DNA of 64,000 bases, taken from Platanthera guangdongensis. Taxonomy: Eukaryota > Streptophyta > Magnoliopsida > Asparagales > Orchidaceae. How positions within the stretch are numbered: the stretch's first letter is position 1; the number at the start of each line of letters is the position of its first letter. This document shows positions 44,878-55,739 of the stretch, piece by piece. Position numbers and translations under genes: made by a program. The notes below the pieces were generated by a model. It did no database searches. It worked only from the letters and a program-made list of their open reading frames with translations, and had not been told where the DNA came from. The DNA is taken from assembly GCA_039583875.1 (NCBI GenBank), contig CM077167.1:148011010-148075009 (forward strand), written 5' to 3'.

Positions 44878-47800
44878 ATGGCAAGTGTTTCACACTCCAC
44901 GCTGTCTCTGAGAGCCATCCTTGAGAAGGATAAGCTCAGCGGGACAAACTATATGGACTGGTACAGGAACCTGAGAATTGTTCTCAGGCAAGAGCGAAAG
45001 CTCTATGTCTTGGAAGAAGAAGCCCCCGAGGTGCCGACCGGGAACTCTTCCCGTGCTGAGAAGGATACTTATAAGAAGTATACTGACGATGCTTTGGATG
45101 TCGAGTGCCTTATGCTTGCCACCATGAACTCTGAGCTTCAGAAGCAACATGAGAACATGGGGTGCAAGGAGATTGACGAGCACCTCAAGAAAATGTTTCA
45201 AGGGCAGGCTCGTCAAGAGAGGTTCGACATCACTAAAGCGTTGTTTCAGTGCAAGATGGGAGTTCGAGACTCAGTAGGGACTCACGTACTCAAGATGATT
45301 GGGTATATAGAGAACCTTGAAAGGCTGGGTTTTCCTCTTGGTCAAGAGTTGGCCACGGATCTGATCCTGCAATCGTTGCCGGACAGTTATGAGCAGTTCG
45401 TCTTGAACTACAACATGAATGAGATAGACAAGACACTGCCCGAACTCCTAGGCATGTTAAGAACTGCCGAGATCAACATGAAGAAGGCCAAGCCTGCCAG
45501 CCCCATACTGATGGTGCATAAGGGCAAGGGCAAAGCCAAGGGCTCCAAGAAGACAAAGGTAGGACCTAAGTCACATCTTGAGCCCAAGTCTTCAGCACTG
45601 ATGAAGAAGAAGAGCACGGTGAAGGATGGGAAATGCCACCACTGTGGCAAGGCTGGTCATTGGCGGAGGAACTGTCCTTCGTATATTGAGGGTCTGCAGA
45701 AATTGAGGGGAGGTATGACTTCCGCTTCTAATGTTTACGTTATAGAGATAAACCTTTCTGCTCCTTCATCTTGGGTATTGGATACCGGATGTGGTTCTCA
45801 CATTTGTACAAATGTGCAGGAACTGGGAAGGAGAAGATTGCTGAGTAAAGGGGAGGTGGACCTACGCGTCGGCAATAGAGCAAGAGTTGCTGCTGTAGCC
45901 GTAGGAGTTTACCGTCTTTCTTTGCCCAGTGGGCTTGTAATAGAACTAGATAACTGTTATTTTGTTCCGGCGATAACTAGAAACATTATATCTATTTCAT
46001 GTTTGGACATGATTGGATTTTCTTTTATAATTAAGAACAATTGTTGTTCAATATTTAAGAATGATGTTTGTTATGCTGTAGCCCAATTGTTTAATGGTCT
46101 TTACGTTTTGAACTTGGACCATCTGATCTATAATGTAGAAAATAATAAAAGACTAAGAACAAATGATTCGAACCCTACGTTTCTCTGGCATTGTCGTTTG
46201 GGTCATATCAACGAGAAGCGCATATCCAAGCTCCATAGAGATGGACTTTTGGACTCATTTGATTATGAATCATTTGAGCGATGCGAATCTTGTTTGTTAG
46301 GCAAAATGACTAAAGCTCCTTTCACTGGTTATACTGAGAGGGCTGAGGATCTCTTGGGTGTTGTACATAGTGATGTATGCGGACCCATGAGTACCATGGC
46401 TAGAGGAGGGTATTTCTACTTTGTTACATTTACTGATGATTTCAGTAGATACGGATATGTGTATCTTATGAAGTGCAAATCCGAGACCTTTAAAAAGTTC
46501 AAAGAGTTCAAAAATGAAGTAGAAAACCAGTTGGGTAAAAGGGTTAAAGCACTCCGATCTGATCGAGGTGGCGAATACCTGAGTCATGAGTTCCGTGATC
46601 ATCTGAAAGAGTGTGGTATTGTATCACAGCTCACTACACCTAGAACACCACAACATAATGGTGTGTCTGAGAGGAGAAATCGTACTCTGTTAGACATGGT
46701 ACGTTCGATGATGAGTCATGCAGATTTGCCTGTTTCCTTTTGGGGTTTTGCTTTAGAGACTGCTACAATGACATTGAATCGCGCTCCAACGAAAACGGTT
46801 CTGAAGACACCATATGAGATATGGACTGAGAAGCGTCCTAGTATGTCGTTCATTAAAATTTGGGGCTGTGAGGCATACGTGAGACGTCAAATGCCTGACA
46901 AGCTGGAACCCAAATCGGATAAATGTTATCTGGTGGGATATCCTAAGGAAACGAGAGGGTATTACTTTTACCTACCATCCGAGGGCAAAGTGTTTGTCGC
47001 AAGGACTGGTGTCTTCTTGGAGAAAGAGTTCTTATCAAGAAAGACTGAAAAGGTAGAGCTTGAAGAAGTTCAAGAGCCACATGTAGTGAATGAACCGGAA
47101 TTGGATTCTGAGATAGGACTACAAGATGTTGTAGCTGGAGAACCTGCTCAGGGAACACAAGTCCTACGTAGATCTTGTAGACCGAGGTTTGAGCCTGAGA
47201 GATATGGATTTCTCGTGTCTCAAATAGGTAATGTGTTGCTTATGGATCATGATGATGAACCAGCAACCTACCAAGAGGCTATGAATGGACCGGACTCCGA
47301 CAAATGGCTTGAGGCTATGAAATCCGAAATGGACTCCATGTATGCAAACCAAGTTTGGAACTTGGTGGAACCACCTGAAGGGGTACGACCCATAGGGTGC
47401 AAGTGGGTCTTCAAGAAGAAGACCGACATGGATGGGAATGTACAGACATTCAAAGGGCGACTGGTGGCTAAGGGCTTCAAGCAAATTCATGGTATTGACT
47501 ATGATGAGACCTTTTCCCCTGTTGCCATGGTAAAGTCCATTAGGATATTGCTTGCTATTGCTGCGTATTATGACTACGAGATCTGGCAGATGGATGTCAA
47601 AACGGCTTTCCTTAATGGAAACCTCCTTGAGGAAGTGTATATGACACAACCCGAGGGTTTTGTATCCCCAGATGAAGCCACTAAAATATGCAAGCTGAAT
47701 AAGTCCATTTATGGACTGAAACAGGCCTCTCGAAGTTGGAATCTTCGTTTTGATGAGAAAATCAAAGAGTTTGGTTTCATCAAGAATGAAGATGAGCCTT

Positions 47801-48777
47801 GTGTTTACAAGCGAATCAGTGGGAGCATTGTTGTCTTCCTGATATTGTATGTAGATGACATACTGTTGATCGGGAACGACATTCCTACCCTGAAAGTTGT
47901 TAAGAACAACCTAGGGAACTGCTTTTCAATGAAGGATTTGGGTGAAGCGACTTATATACTTGGTATCAAGATCTATAGAGATAGATCGAAGAAGTTGCTG
48001 GGTTTGACCCAGAGTACGTACATCGAAAAGATGTTGAAGCGGTTCAACATGCTTGAGTCCAAGAAAGGATTTTTGCCCATGTCTCATGGTGTGAATCTCT
48101 CTAAGGACCAATGTCCAAAGTCTTGTGAAGACAAGGACCGCATGAAGTTGATTCCATATGCTTCGGCAATTGGATCAATCATGTACGCGATGTTATGTAC
48201 TCGACCCGATGTCTCCTTTGCTTTGAGCATGACTAGCAGGTATCAGTCAGACCCCGGTGAGTGTCACTGGATTGCAGTCAAGAATGTCCTGAAGTACTTG
48301 AGAAGGACTAAGGACGTGTTCTTGGTGTATGGTGGAGAGGAAGAGCTCGTTGTAAGCGGTTACACGAATGCTAGCTTCCAAACTAATAGAGACGACTCCA
48401 AGTCTCAGTCAGGTTTTGTGTTTTGCCTGAATGGAGGAGCTGTGAGCTGGAAGAGTTCCAAGCAAGAGACAGTTGCTGATTCTATGATAGAGGCCGAGTA
48501 TATCGCAGCAGCTAACGCAGCGAAGGAGGCTGTATGGATTAGGAAATTCATCGGCGAGCTTGATGTAGTTCGTAGCATTGTTGGTCCCATAGTTCTCTAC
48601 TATGATAACAATGGTGCAATTGCACAATCTAAGGAACCTAGATCTCATCAGCGCTCCAAGCACATACTCCGGCATTTTCATCTTATTCGTGAGATTGTCG
48701 AACGAGGAGATGTAAACATTTGCAGAGTGCCGACTGAGGAAAATATTGCGGATCCGCTGACAAAGCCTCTCGCGTAG
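44878..48777 (+). CDS. gag-pol: Copia I gag-pol polyprotein, intact reading frame
   Basis: 1299 residues, ATG directly after the leader (TTTCATGGCAAG), TAG at 48775-48777. Gag: UBN2-like domain about residues 10-220, zinc knuckle CHHCGKAGHWRRNC at 253-266. Protease: DTGC with Asp302. Integrase: zinc residues His438, His443, Cys469, Cys472 and catalytic Asp499, Asp562, Glu598 (35 residues between the last two, as in D,D-35-E). RT: FKGRLVAKGF, MDVKTAFLNGNLLEEVYM and YVDD at 991-994. RNase H: IEAEYIAAANAAKEA and YYDNNGAIA are present, but the first motif reads YTNAS instead of YTDAS (Asn1164), which should impair RNase H. It ends DPLTKPLA. Copia lineage not assigned. Confidence 0.96.
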   Translation: MASVSHSTLSLRAILEKDKLSGTNYMDWYRNLRIVLRQERKLYVLEEEAPEVPTGNSSRAEKDTYKKYTDDALDVECLMLATMNSELQKQHENMGCKEIDEHLKKMFQGQARQERFDITKALFQCKMGVRDSVGTHVLKMIGYIENLERLGFPLGQELATDLILQSLPDSYEQFVLNYNMNEIDKTLPELLGMLRTAEINMKKAKPASPILMVHKGKGKAKGSKKTKVGPKSHLEPKSSALMKKKSTVKDGKCHHCGKAGHWRRNCPSYIEGLQKLRGGMTSASNVYVIEINLSAPSSWVLDTGCGSHICTNVQELGRRRLLSKGEVDLRVGNRARVAAVAVGVYRLSLPSGLVIELDNCYFVPAITRNIISISCLDMIGFSFIIKNNCCSIFKNDVCYAVAQLFNGLYVLNLDHLIYNVENNKRLRTNDSNPTFLWHCRLGHINEKRISKLHRDGLLDSFDYESFERCESCLLGKMTKAPFTGYTERAEDLLGVVHSDVCGPMSTMARGGYFYFVTFTDDFSRYGYVYLMKCKSETFKKFKEFKNEVENQLGKRVKALRSDRGGEYLSHEFRDHLKECGIVSQLTTPRTPQHNGVSERRNRTLLDMVRSMMSHADLPVSFWGFALETATMTLNRAPTKTVLKTPYEIWTEKRPSMSFIKIWGCEAYVRRQMPDKLEPKSDKCYLVGYPKETRGYYFYLPSEGKVFVARTGVFLEKEFLSRKTEKVELEEVQEPHVVNEPELDSEIGLQDVVAGEPAQGTQVLRRSCRPRFEPERYGFLVSQIGNVLLMDHDDEPATYQEAMNGPDSDKWLEAMKSEMDSMYANQVWNLVEPPEGVRPIGCKWVFKKKTDMDGNVQTFKGRLVAKGFKQIHGIDYDETFSPVAMVKSIRILLAIAAYYDYEIWQMDVKTAFLNGNLLEEVYMTQPEGFVSPDEATKICKLNKSIYGLKQASRSWNLRFDEKIKEFGFIKNEDEPCVYKRISGSIVVFLILYVDDILLIGNDIPTLKVVKNNLGNCFSMKDLGEATYILGIKIYRDRSKKLLGLTQSTYIEKMLKRFNMLESKKGFLPMSHGVNLSKDQCPKSCEDKDRMKLIPYASAIGSIMYAMLCTRPDVSFALSMTSRYQSDPGECHWIAVKNVLKYLRRTKDVFLVYGGEEELVVSGYTNASFQTNRDDSKSQSGFVFCLNGGAVSWKSSKQETVADSMIEAEYIAAANAAKEAVWIRKFIGELDVVRSIVGPIVLYYDNNGAIAQSKEPRSHQRSKHILRHFHLIREIVERGDVNICRVPTEENIADPLTKPLA

Positions 48778-49807
48778 AGAAAGCATGATGGTCATACTAG
48801 ATCAATGGGTATACGATACCTAAATGATCAACTCTAGCGAGAATCTTGTGGGTTGCATGTAATCTTGTATTTTGTTGGCTGTTTGTTCATATGATGAACT
48901 GTGTACCTAGTTTTTCTTTTATAATTAATGGCAAATTCTTTTATTGTGAGTTTTTCTATATATGATAGTTAAATGTTAACATAATAGATACCCTTAGAAT
49001 GTTCGCTTCCATAGGACATCAAGTACGTGACTTGAATGTGAGAGCCTATGATTTATTTGAAGCTTCATTCTTAAAGGTCCCTGGTCGAGTATCATCATAG
49101 AAGCTAAGGGTGATGATGATACATGAAGGCTAGCACGTGTGTTGACTGATGACTGGTTCTCACAGGTCATGATATTGTGATATCAAGTCATCACGTGGGT
49201 ACTTGTTAGTGAACAAGTTGTACTGGACAGACCCAACCTGAGACTACTCTGTGGATTGTCATCCAATAGTGTCACGAGTAGGTCTCAATTGACAATGGTG
49301 TTGTGGTCCTTTAACCTGAAGTCACAGCATTCATCAAGTGAGGAAGAGCGTGCTTTGATGCCATCTAAAGTCTTCCTTGAGAAAGGTTGATGATAAGGGT
49401 GGTTGTTGGGCATGTTACGAATCATTTGGGTGTTTGTGTGTGAGCAGATATGGAATTTGTCCTCCTGTGTGACAGGAGTTGCATCCATGGGCCCCTTGAT
49501 GGAACTGGACTGAGAAATGCATGGCCATGCTTGGTTGAGTCAATATGTGATATTGGACTCATCATTCTCTGGAAGTCCGTCCTGGATCAAGAAAACTTGG
49601 ATTGAGCTATTACGAGGGTGACACGGTCCATGCCTCTAGTTCCTTCCGGATGTAAGGGACAAAGGGACAAAGACAACGCTGATACATTGGTCATAAAGGC
49701 TTATGAGTTATTAACTCTTATTGCTTGGGGAGCAATGATGCATTGCTAGATGCCGCTCATTGTTTGTGAGGTTTTTGGTTTGATACTTTCGAGATCAAGT
49801 GGGAGTC
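48778..49807 (+). other. Copia I 3' untranslated region
   Basis: 1030 bp between the pol stop and the 3' LTR with no extra ORF of substance and no palindrome array, unlike Copia A and G. It ends in AAGTGGGAGTC, which serves as polypurine tract. Confidence 0.8.
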
Positions 49808-50951
49808 TGTTGGAGTTACCATGATGATCTGGAAGTGGTCAAACATGTAATCTCACTGCCAACGCAATATGAGCCTGCAGGGTCGCACATAAGAGATGTG
49901 GAGAAGTTGGATGACTGACTGTGTTGGTAAAGGTTACCAATCACCGACCTGAATAGGGTTGTGGGCAAAGTGTTGCCTTAAAGGATCATCGGGTTGGGCA
50001 AATGTTGCCTTGAAGGGCTGGTTAGGTTCGTCGTCCGAGGGTCAAAGACATTAGACGAGAATGGTCTTCTGATTCCCGGCGATCGACGAGAATCACCTTG
50101 CTGATTCTCGCCGATCGACGAGAATCGTCGAGAATCAATTGTTGATTCTCGACGATTGACTACCTTGACAATTGTCGTCGACCGCGGCTCGACGATCGTC
50201 GAGTATCATTATGAGTCGTCGAGCGTAGCTCAACGATCGGCGAGAATCGTCGAGTATTGTACTCTGATTCTCGCCGATCCAATATGATACTCGTCGAATG
50301 ATTCTCGCCGAACCTGCTCAGTGATTCTCGCCGATTGTCGTCGATTCTCACCGATTCATACTCGCCGATTCTGAACCCTAATTTCGAGTGGTCTGCGGAT
50401 AGCGATTTTCCTGAGTTTATTTTATACTTTAAGTATAAATATAACACTTAGGGTTTTGGGAAGATATGCGATCTGTCTCTTCTGTGCGAATCGAACCCGA
50501 CGGAAGGAGTTCCGCGTTCGCTCCGCCGATCCCATCCCGCTGCCGGAAGAGTTCCGCCGCCGTGTTTGCTCCGTTGACCACCTTTTCTCCGGCGATCGTC
50601 GCTGGCGCTGCAATCCCTGGCGCGGACCTAGCAGTCCGTGGGAAAGCAAAGGTGCGGTCTTCTCCTTCCCGATTTTCCGTGCGACGGAAAGCTCGACGTT
50701 CTCCCGCTCGTGTGGACTTCTGCAGAAACGTGGACACTATTCCACGTAGAACTCGCCGCTAGCAAGAAGATAAAGTTTGGAGCTTCTCCGTTGAGTTGTG
50801 ACTCAACGCCACCGAGGTAATTTTTGCCTAGTTTTGCTAACTTCTTGATTCAACGTTCATGGCCCGATCCACATCTCTTTGGGTTTTTCTTGATGTTTTA
50901 CTTTCCGCTGCGCGCACAAACGTTGTGCCACCCCTATAGAGAAACCCAACA
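49808..50951 (+). repeat. Copia I 3' LTR
   Basis: 1144-bp copy of 42754-43899, ending AAACCCAACA before the AAAAA duplication. It contains the same CGATCG-centred repeats at about 50065-50370. Confidence 0.93.
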
Positions 50952-51097
50952 AAAAAACATAAGTTTGAAAACAATTCATGTAGTACAGATCGATTACTAA
51001 CTACATGAGAGGGCTCTCCTATTACTAGTTCTCGAGGATGCTCTTTCAAGAAATTTAAAGTACTCAGAGGCTTATATTCATCTACATGAATTGGAAC
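50952..51097 (-). pseudogene. Copia H integrase-RT linker fragment
   Basis: A 146-bp slice of Copia H trapped between Copia J and Copia I. The minus strand is open and reads VPIHVDEYKPLSTLNFL then EHPRELVIGEPSHVV, continuous at both ends with the rest of H across the two insertions. Includes the TSDs AAAAA (50952-50956) and GGAAC (51093-51097). Confidence 0.85.
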
Positions 51098-51471
51098 TGT
51101 TGAAGTTGGAGACCGGGCGGTCTGTCTTGGCGGGTTGGAGACCGCGCGGTCTGGCGGTTTGACTCGGCGACTTGTAAACCGGGCGGTCTAGCAATCTTCA
51201 CAGGCGACCTCTCTGCATCTCTTATTGTAAGCCGTGCGGTTAGTCCTTCTGTCTAACCGCGCGGCCTGTGCGGTTTACTTTGTACAGTCCGCTTAGCTTG
51301 TAAATTTTAGTCCCACATCTCTTATTTGTATTCTCTCTTCTCTCCTCCATTCTATATAAGGGAGGGCATACCTTTGTAATAGTTATCTTTTTTGGATAAT
51401 AAAATTTCGATTATTCAAAAGTTTATTCAGCTTGTTCTCTTCTTTTCGCTTCTTTTCTCTACTTTCTAACA
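51098..51471 (+). repeat. Copia J 5' LTR
   Basis: 374 bp, TGTTGAAGTT...TTTCTAACA. Contains the perfect 14-bp palindrome AGACCGCGCGGTCT (51139-51152) and several variants of ACCGGGCGGT or ACCGCGCGG. TATA box TCTATATAAG at 51351-51360. Confidence 0.95.
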
Positions 51472-52150
51472 TGGTATCAGAGGACACGGTCTTTTCCTCC
51501 TGATTCTGTGCGCTCTCTGTTGTTCGCGGCTTGTCTTCCGCGTTCTGCGGCTTGTTCGCGGCTTGCCTTCTCCTCTGTCCGCGCGGCTTGTTTCTATCCG
51601 CGCGGCTTGTTTCTGTCCGCTACCTGTTTGCGCGGCTTGCTCTTCTTGTTTCTCTTCTCCTACTGCTCTTTGTCGCAGCGACCTGTTTCCGTGTCGCCGC
51701 GCTCCTTGCTCTTTCCTGCCGCTCCGACTTCCTAGTCGCTGCGGTCTCTCTCTGTCCGCGTGTGTTGTCTCTGCACTCGCGGTTTACTGCTGTGATCTGC
51801 CTGACCGTGCGGGTTGTCCCTTTCTTACCCGCATCTTGGTCGCGGTCACCTGCTCTTCTCCTCTCTTCTGTTCGCTCGGCCCTTTGCAGTCCGCGCGACT
51901 TCTTCCCCGCTGTGCCTTGATCTGAATCCTAGCCGCTCGTGTTCACGCGGCTTCTTCCCTTTTGTTCCCATCGCGGTTTCACGCGGATTCTTCCTTGTTT
52001 GAGCGGCCTCTCCGCCTCTTCGCTCTTAGCCGCTTCTCTTGTTAGTCGCCGCGACCTCCTGGTTTAGTCGCGCGGCTTGTGCTCTGCACCTTGGTCGTGG
52101 CCCTTCGTGCCGCTGGTGTGCTGTCACCGAGACCGCTGCAGTTTCTTCTT
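51472..52150 (+). other. Copia J primer site and C/T-rich leader where gag should be
   Basis: TGGTATCAGAGG (51472-51483) is the initiator-Met primer site. The next 660 bp are C/T-rich with at least eight CGCGGCTT(G/C) units (for example near 51525, 51552, 51580, 51600 and 51630). They give no gag domain and no zinc knuckle in any frame. ORFs here are Arg/Leu/Ser/Cys-rich low-complexity readings and I do not accept them as proteins. Confidence 0.75.
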
Positions 52151-52159
52151 CCTCCCTTC

Positions 52160-55100
52160 ATGGCTTTCGCCTCGGTTGTCACGTCTTCTGGTCGTGCACA
52201 CGTTGTTACTCAGGGCAAATGGCTGATCGACACTGGTGCTACGAATCATATGACCGGCCATCTCCCGTGTTTCTCTCTCCTAGAAAAACATGCTCGCTTG
52301 CCCCCAGTTACTCTCGCTGACGGCTCTTCATCATCAGTTCATGGCACAGGGATAGTTCATGTCACCCCGTCTCTTCACTTGGCGGATACTCTATACGTGC
52401 CCCAGTTCCCGTGCAACTTATTATCTGTTACATCTCTTTGCAAGCAATTACAGTGTTCCGTCACATTTACTTCTACTTCTTGCTCTTTTCAGGATCCGGA
52501 CTCCCAACGGACGATTGCTACTGGGACTGAGAGTGGCGGCTTATACTTCCTAGACAACATTTCTGCTTTTTCCACCTTCTCCTCCACCTCCACAGATCTT
52601 CTCCAATGGCATCTCCGCCTTGGTCATGCTCCTCCCCGTCTTCTTCGTCAACTTCTGCCCCACCTTCCTCCTCAAAGTCCTCCGCTCAACTGTGAGGCCT
52701 GTCAGCTTGGCAAGCATCACCGCTCCTCCTTCCCTCCAAAGCACGTTCGTAGCTCTACCCGTCAGTTTGATCTTATCCACTCCGACATCTGGGGTCCTTC
52801 TCCTACTCTTACCATTGGTCGGGGTAGTTCCTATTTTGTCACGTTCATTGATGATTTCTCTCGCTGTACGTGGGTGTATCTGTTAAAAGATCGCTCCGAA
52901 TTATTCTCTGTATGGACATCCTTCTATCTCATGATCAAAACTCAGTTTGATGTTTCTATCAAAGTTTTTCGGTCTGATAATGCCGCAGAATATCTCAGTC
53001 GTGACTTCTCTACATTCTGCATGCAAAATGGGATTCTTCATCAAACTAGTTGTGTCTATTCTTCACAACAAAATGGTGTAGCCGAACGCAAAAACCGACA
53101 CCTGCTCGATGTCGCTCGCACCTTGATGACCCAGATGCATGTTCCTCGCTCCTATTGGGGCTATGCTGTTCTCCTTGCCTGCTACCTCATCAATCGCATT
53201 CCCTCCACGGTTCTCCATGGCCAAACCCCGTTCTCCATTTTGTATCCGGGCAAGGAGCCGTTTCCTCTCCCTCTCCAAATCTTTGGATGCACTGCCTTTG
53301 TGCATGCCCCTTCTGCCACCCGTGATAAGCTCTCCCCTCGCTCCACCAAATGTGTCTTTCTGGGGTATTCCACCACTCAGAAAGGATACTGTTGCTTTGA
53401 TCCCGTCCTTCGTAAGCAGTTCGTCTCTGCTGACGTCACCTTCTTCGAGAATACCTCCTACTTCTCGGATGCCTCTTCTCCTCTTCTCCCAGCTTCTGAT
53501 TCTCCTGCCGTTCCCTTCGCTCCCTCGTCTCCTCCTACACTCTCCACCACTACACCGTCTCCACCCCCTCCTCTTCCTCCACCTCTCTCTCTCCCTTCCC
53601 CACCACCCTCTCCCTCCTCTCCGCTGCCGTCGCTCTCTTCTCCCGGGCCAGCTTTCTCTACCACGGATGCTCCGGATGCCGCGGGCCCGGCTGACCTGGA
53701 TCTTCCTATAGCTCTTCGCAAAGGGTGCGGACGTGCACCTTACACCCCCTTGCTGTTGTTGTTTCCTATGATCGTCTTACTCCTTCTCGCAGGGCCTTTG
53801 CACTGGCTATCTCTGCCACTGCCACACCCCGCTCCTATCAGGAGGCCCTTGCTATTCCTCACTGGAAGATGGCCATGGATGAGGAATGGCGACCCTCACT
53901 GAGCGGGGTACCTGGACTCTTGTTCCTCCTCCCTTTGGCACTGATGTTGTTGGCTGTCGCTGGGTCTTTGTGGTCAAATTTAGCCCAGACGGCACTGTGG
54001 ATCGGTATAAGGCTCGCCTTGTGGCTAAGGGCTTTACTCAGACCTATGGGGTTGATTACTTTGACACCTTCTCCCCTGTGGCTCGTCTCAGCACAATCCG
54101 GGTTCTTCTCTCTGTGGCCGTCAATCGGGATTGGCCAATTTCTCAGCTGGACGTCAAGAATGCCTTCATTTATGGTGATCTTCACGAGGCCGTTTACATG
54201 GAGCAACCTCCTGGGTATGTTGCTCAGGGGGAGACACGAGTATGCCGGCTGCAGAAGGCAATTTATGACCTCAAGCAGAGTCCTCGAGCTTGGTTTGACA
54301 AGTTCAGCGGTATTGTGGCGGCTGTTGGTTTTGTGCGAAGCTCTGCTGATCACTCTCTCTTTATTCGCAAAACTCCTTCTGGGCTGGTTGTTCTTGCTGT
54401 ATACGTCGATGATATTCTTCTCACTGGCGATGACCAGGAAGGGGTAGCCCTGACAAAGCGACATCTTCGCCAACATCTGATCACTAAAGATATGGGCTCT
54501 CCAAAGTACTTTCTGGGGATCGAACTCTCTCGGAAGCCCGACTCCTTAGTTCTCTCTCAGCGTAAGTATGCCCTTGATCTTTTAAAAGAGGCAGGATTGA
54601 CTGGAGCTAAACCTGCCCGATGTCCCATGGCTATTGGGGAGGACAAAACCTGGACAGATGATTCGCCTCTTCTTTCAGATAGTTCGCGGTACAGGCGTCT
54701 GGTTGGTAAGCTCATATATCTCACAGTGACCAGACCCGACATTTCTTATGTTGTGGGCAAGGTGAGTCAATTCATGCAAGCGCCCAGGGAATGTCATCTT
54801 CAGTCCGCCTTGCGGATCTTGGAATATGTCAAAGCAGCGCCTGGGAAAGGATTACTGTTTCAGAAGAATGGTCATCTGAGGATTGAAGCCTACTCAGATG
54901 CAAGTTATGCTGATGACAAAGGGGATCGCAAGTCTACCTCAGGTTTTTGCACCTTTGTTGGGGGAAATCTGGTGAGCTGGAAGAGTAAAAAGCAGTCTGT
55001 TGTCTCCAGGTCCAGTGCAGAAGCTGAGTATCGCAGTATGGCGTCAACGACTTGTGAGTTGAAATGGTTGCGGGCTCTCATGCTAGATTTAGGAGAGGTG

Positions 55101-55358
55101 TACAACCATCCTCTACCTATGTTCTGTGATAACAAGGCCGTCATATACATCTCCAAAAATCCGGTATTCCATGAAAGAACAAAGCACATTGAGGTTGACT
55201 GCCATTTCATTCGTGAAGAGATTTTAAAAGAACAGATTTGCACTCTGTTTGTCACATCTGATAAAGAGCTAGCTGACATCTTCACCAAGCCAGTCTCCGC
55301 CTCGTTTCTGCATGTTTGCGACAAGCTGGGCATGATTGATATATATGCTCCAGCTTGA
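52160..55358 (+). pseudogene. pol: Copia J pol, two single-base frameshifts
   Basis: Protease IDTGATNHMTG near 52228-52260, GAG-pre-integrase LLQWHLRLGHAPP, CEACQLGKHHRSSF, and integrase core (HSDIWGPSP, FRSDNAAEYLS, SSQQNGVAERKNRHLL) to about 53450. A Pro/Ser-rich linker follows, and RT from about 53830 with YVDDILLTGDD near 54400. RNase H (AYSDASYADDKGDRKSTSG, SSAEAEYRSMAS, MFCDNKAVIY) ends at TGA 55356-55358. Frame changes near 53725 and near 53886, each explained by one missing base, break the linker and the RT start; otherwise the domains are complete. The stop codon runs straight into the polypurine tract. Confidence 0.92.
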
Positions 55359-55365
55359 GGGGGAG
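55357..55365 (+). promoter_or_regulatory. Copia J polypurine tract
   Basis: GAGGGGGAG directly before the 3' LTR and overlapping the pol stop codon. Confidence 0.85.
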
Positions 55366-55739
55366 TGTTGAAGTTGGAGACCGGGCGGTCTGTCTTGGCG
55401 GGTTGGAGACCGCGCGGTCTGGCAGTTTGACTCGGCGACTTGTAAACCGGGCGGTCTAGCAATCTTCACAGGCGACCTCTCTGCATCTCTTATTGTAAGC
55501 CGTGCGGTTAGTCCTTCTGTCTAACCGCGCGGCCTGTGCGGTTTACTTTGTACAGTCCGCTTAGCTTGTAAATTTTAGTCCCACATCTCTTATTTGTATT
55601 CTCTCTTCTCTCCTCCATTCTATATAAGGGAGGGCATACCTTTGTAATAGTTATCTTTTTTCGATAATAAAATTTCGATTATTCAAAAGTTTATTCAGCT
55701 TGTTCTCTTCTTTTCGCTTCTTTTCTCTACTTTCTAACA
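55366..55739 (+). repeat. Copia J 3' LTR
   Basis: 374-bp copy of 51098-51471; the two differences I see are GGCGGTTT/GGCAGTTT and TTTTGGAT/TTTTCGAT. TATA at 55619-55628. Confidence 0.95.

Larger units (their letters stand above)
42754..50951 (+). mobile_element. Copia I: full-length copia element with open gag-pol
   Basis: LTRs are 42754-43899 (1146 bp) and 49808-50951 (1144 bp), with TG...CA ends (TGTTGGAGTT...ACCCAACA). The TSD is AAAAA at 42749-42753 and 50952-50956. A PBS follows the 5' LTR, and the polypurine-like AAGTGGGAGTC precedes the 3' LTR. One ORF of 1299 residues fills the interior. I count roughly fifteen differences between the LTRs. It sits in the RT region of Copia H. Confidence 0.95.
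51098..55739 (+). mobile_element. Copia J: young copia element without gag
   Basis: Two 374-bp LTRs (51098-51471, 55366-55739) differ by only two substitutions that I can see. TSD GGAAC at 51093-51097 and 55740-55744. The PBS touches the 5' LTR and the PPT touches the 3' LTR. Pol is present from protease to RNase H but no gag is found. It is inserted between integrase and RT of Copia H. Confidence 0.95.

Noticed and set aside
51508..52002. ORFs of 60-130 residues in the Copia J leader that might be a gag
   Set aside because: Low-complexity Ser/Leu/Arg/Cys readings of a C/T-rich repeat region in several frames, with no gag domain or zinc knuckle.
52550..54476. Antisense and alternate-frame ORFs over Copia J pol (for example 53139-53711 plus, 53859-54476 minus)
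   Set aside because: Shadows of the real pol frames, which carry the conserved integrase, RT and RNase H motifs.
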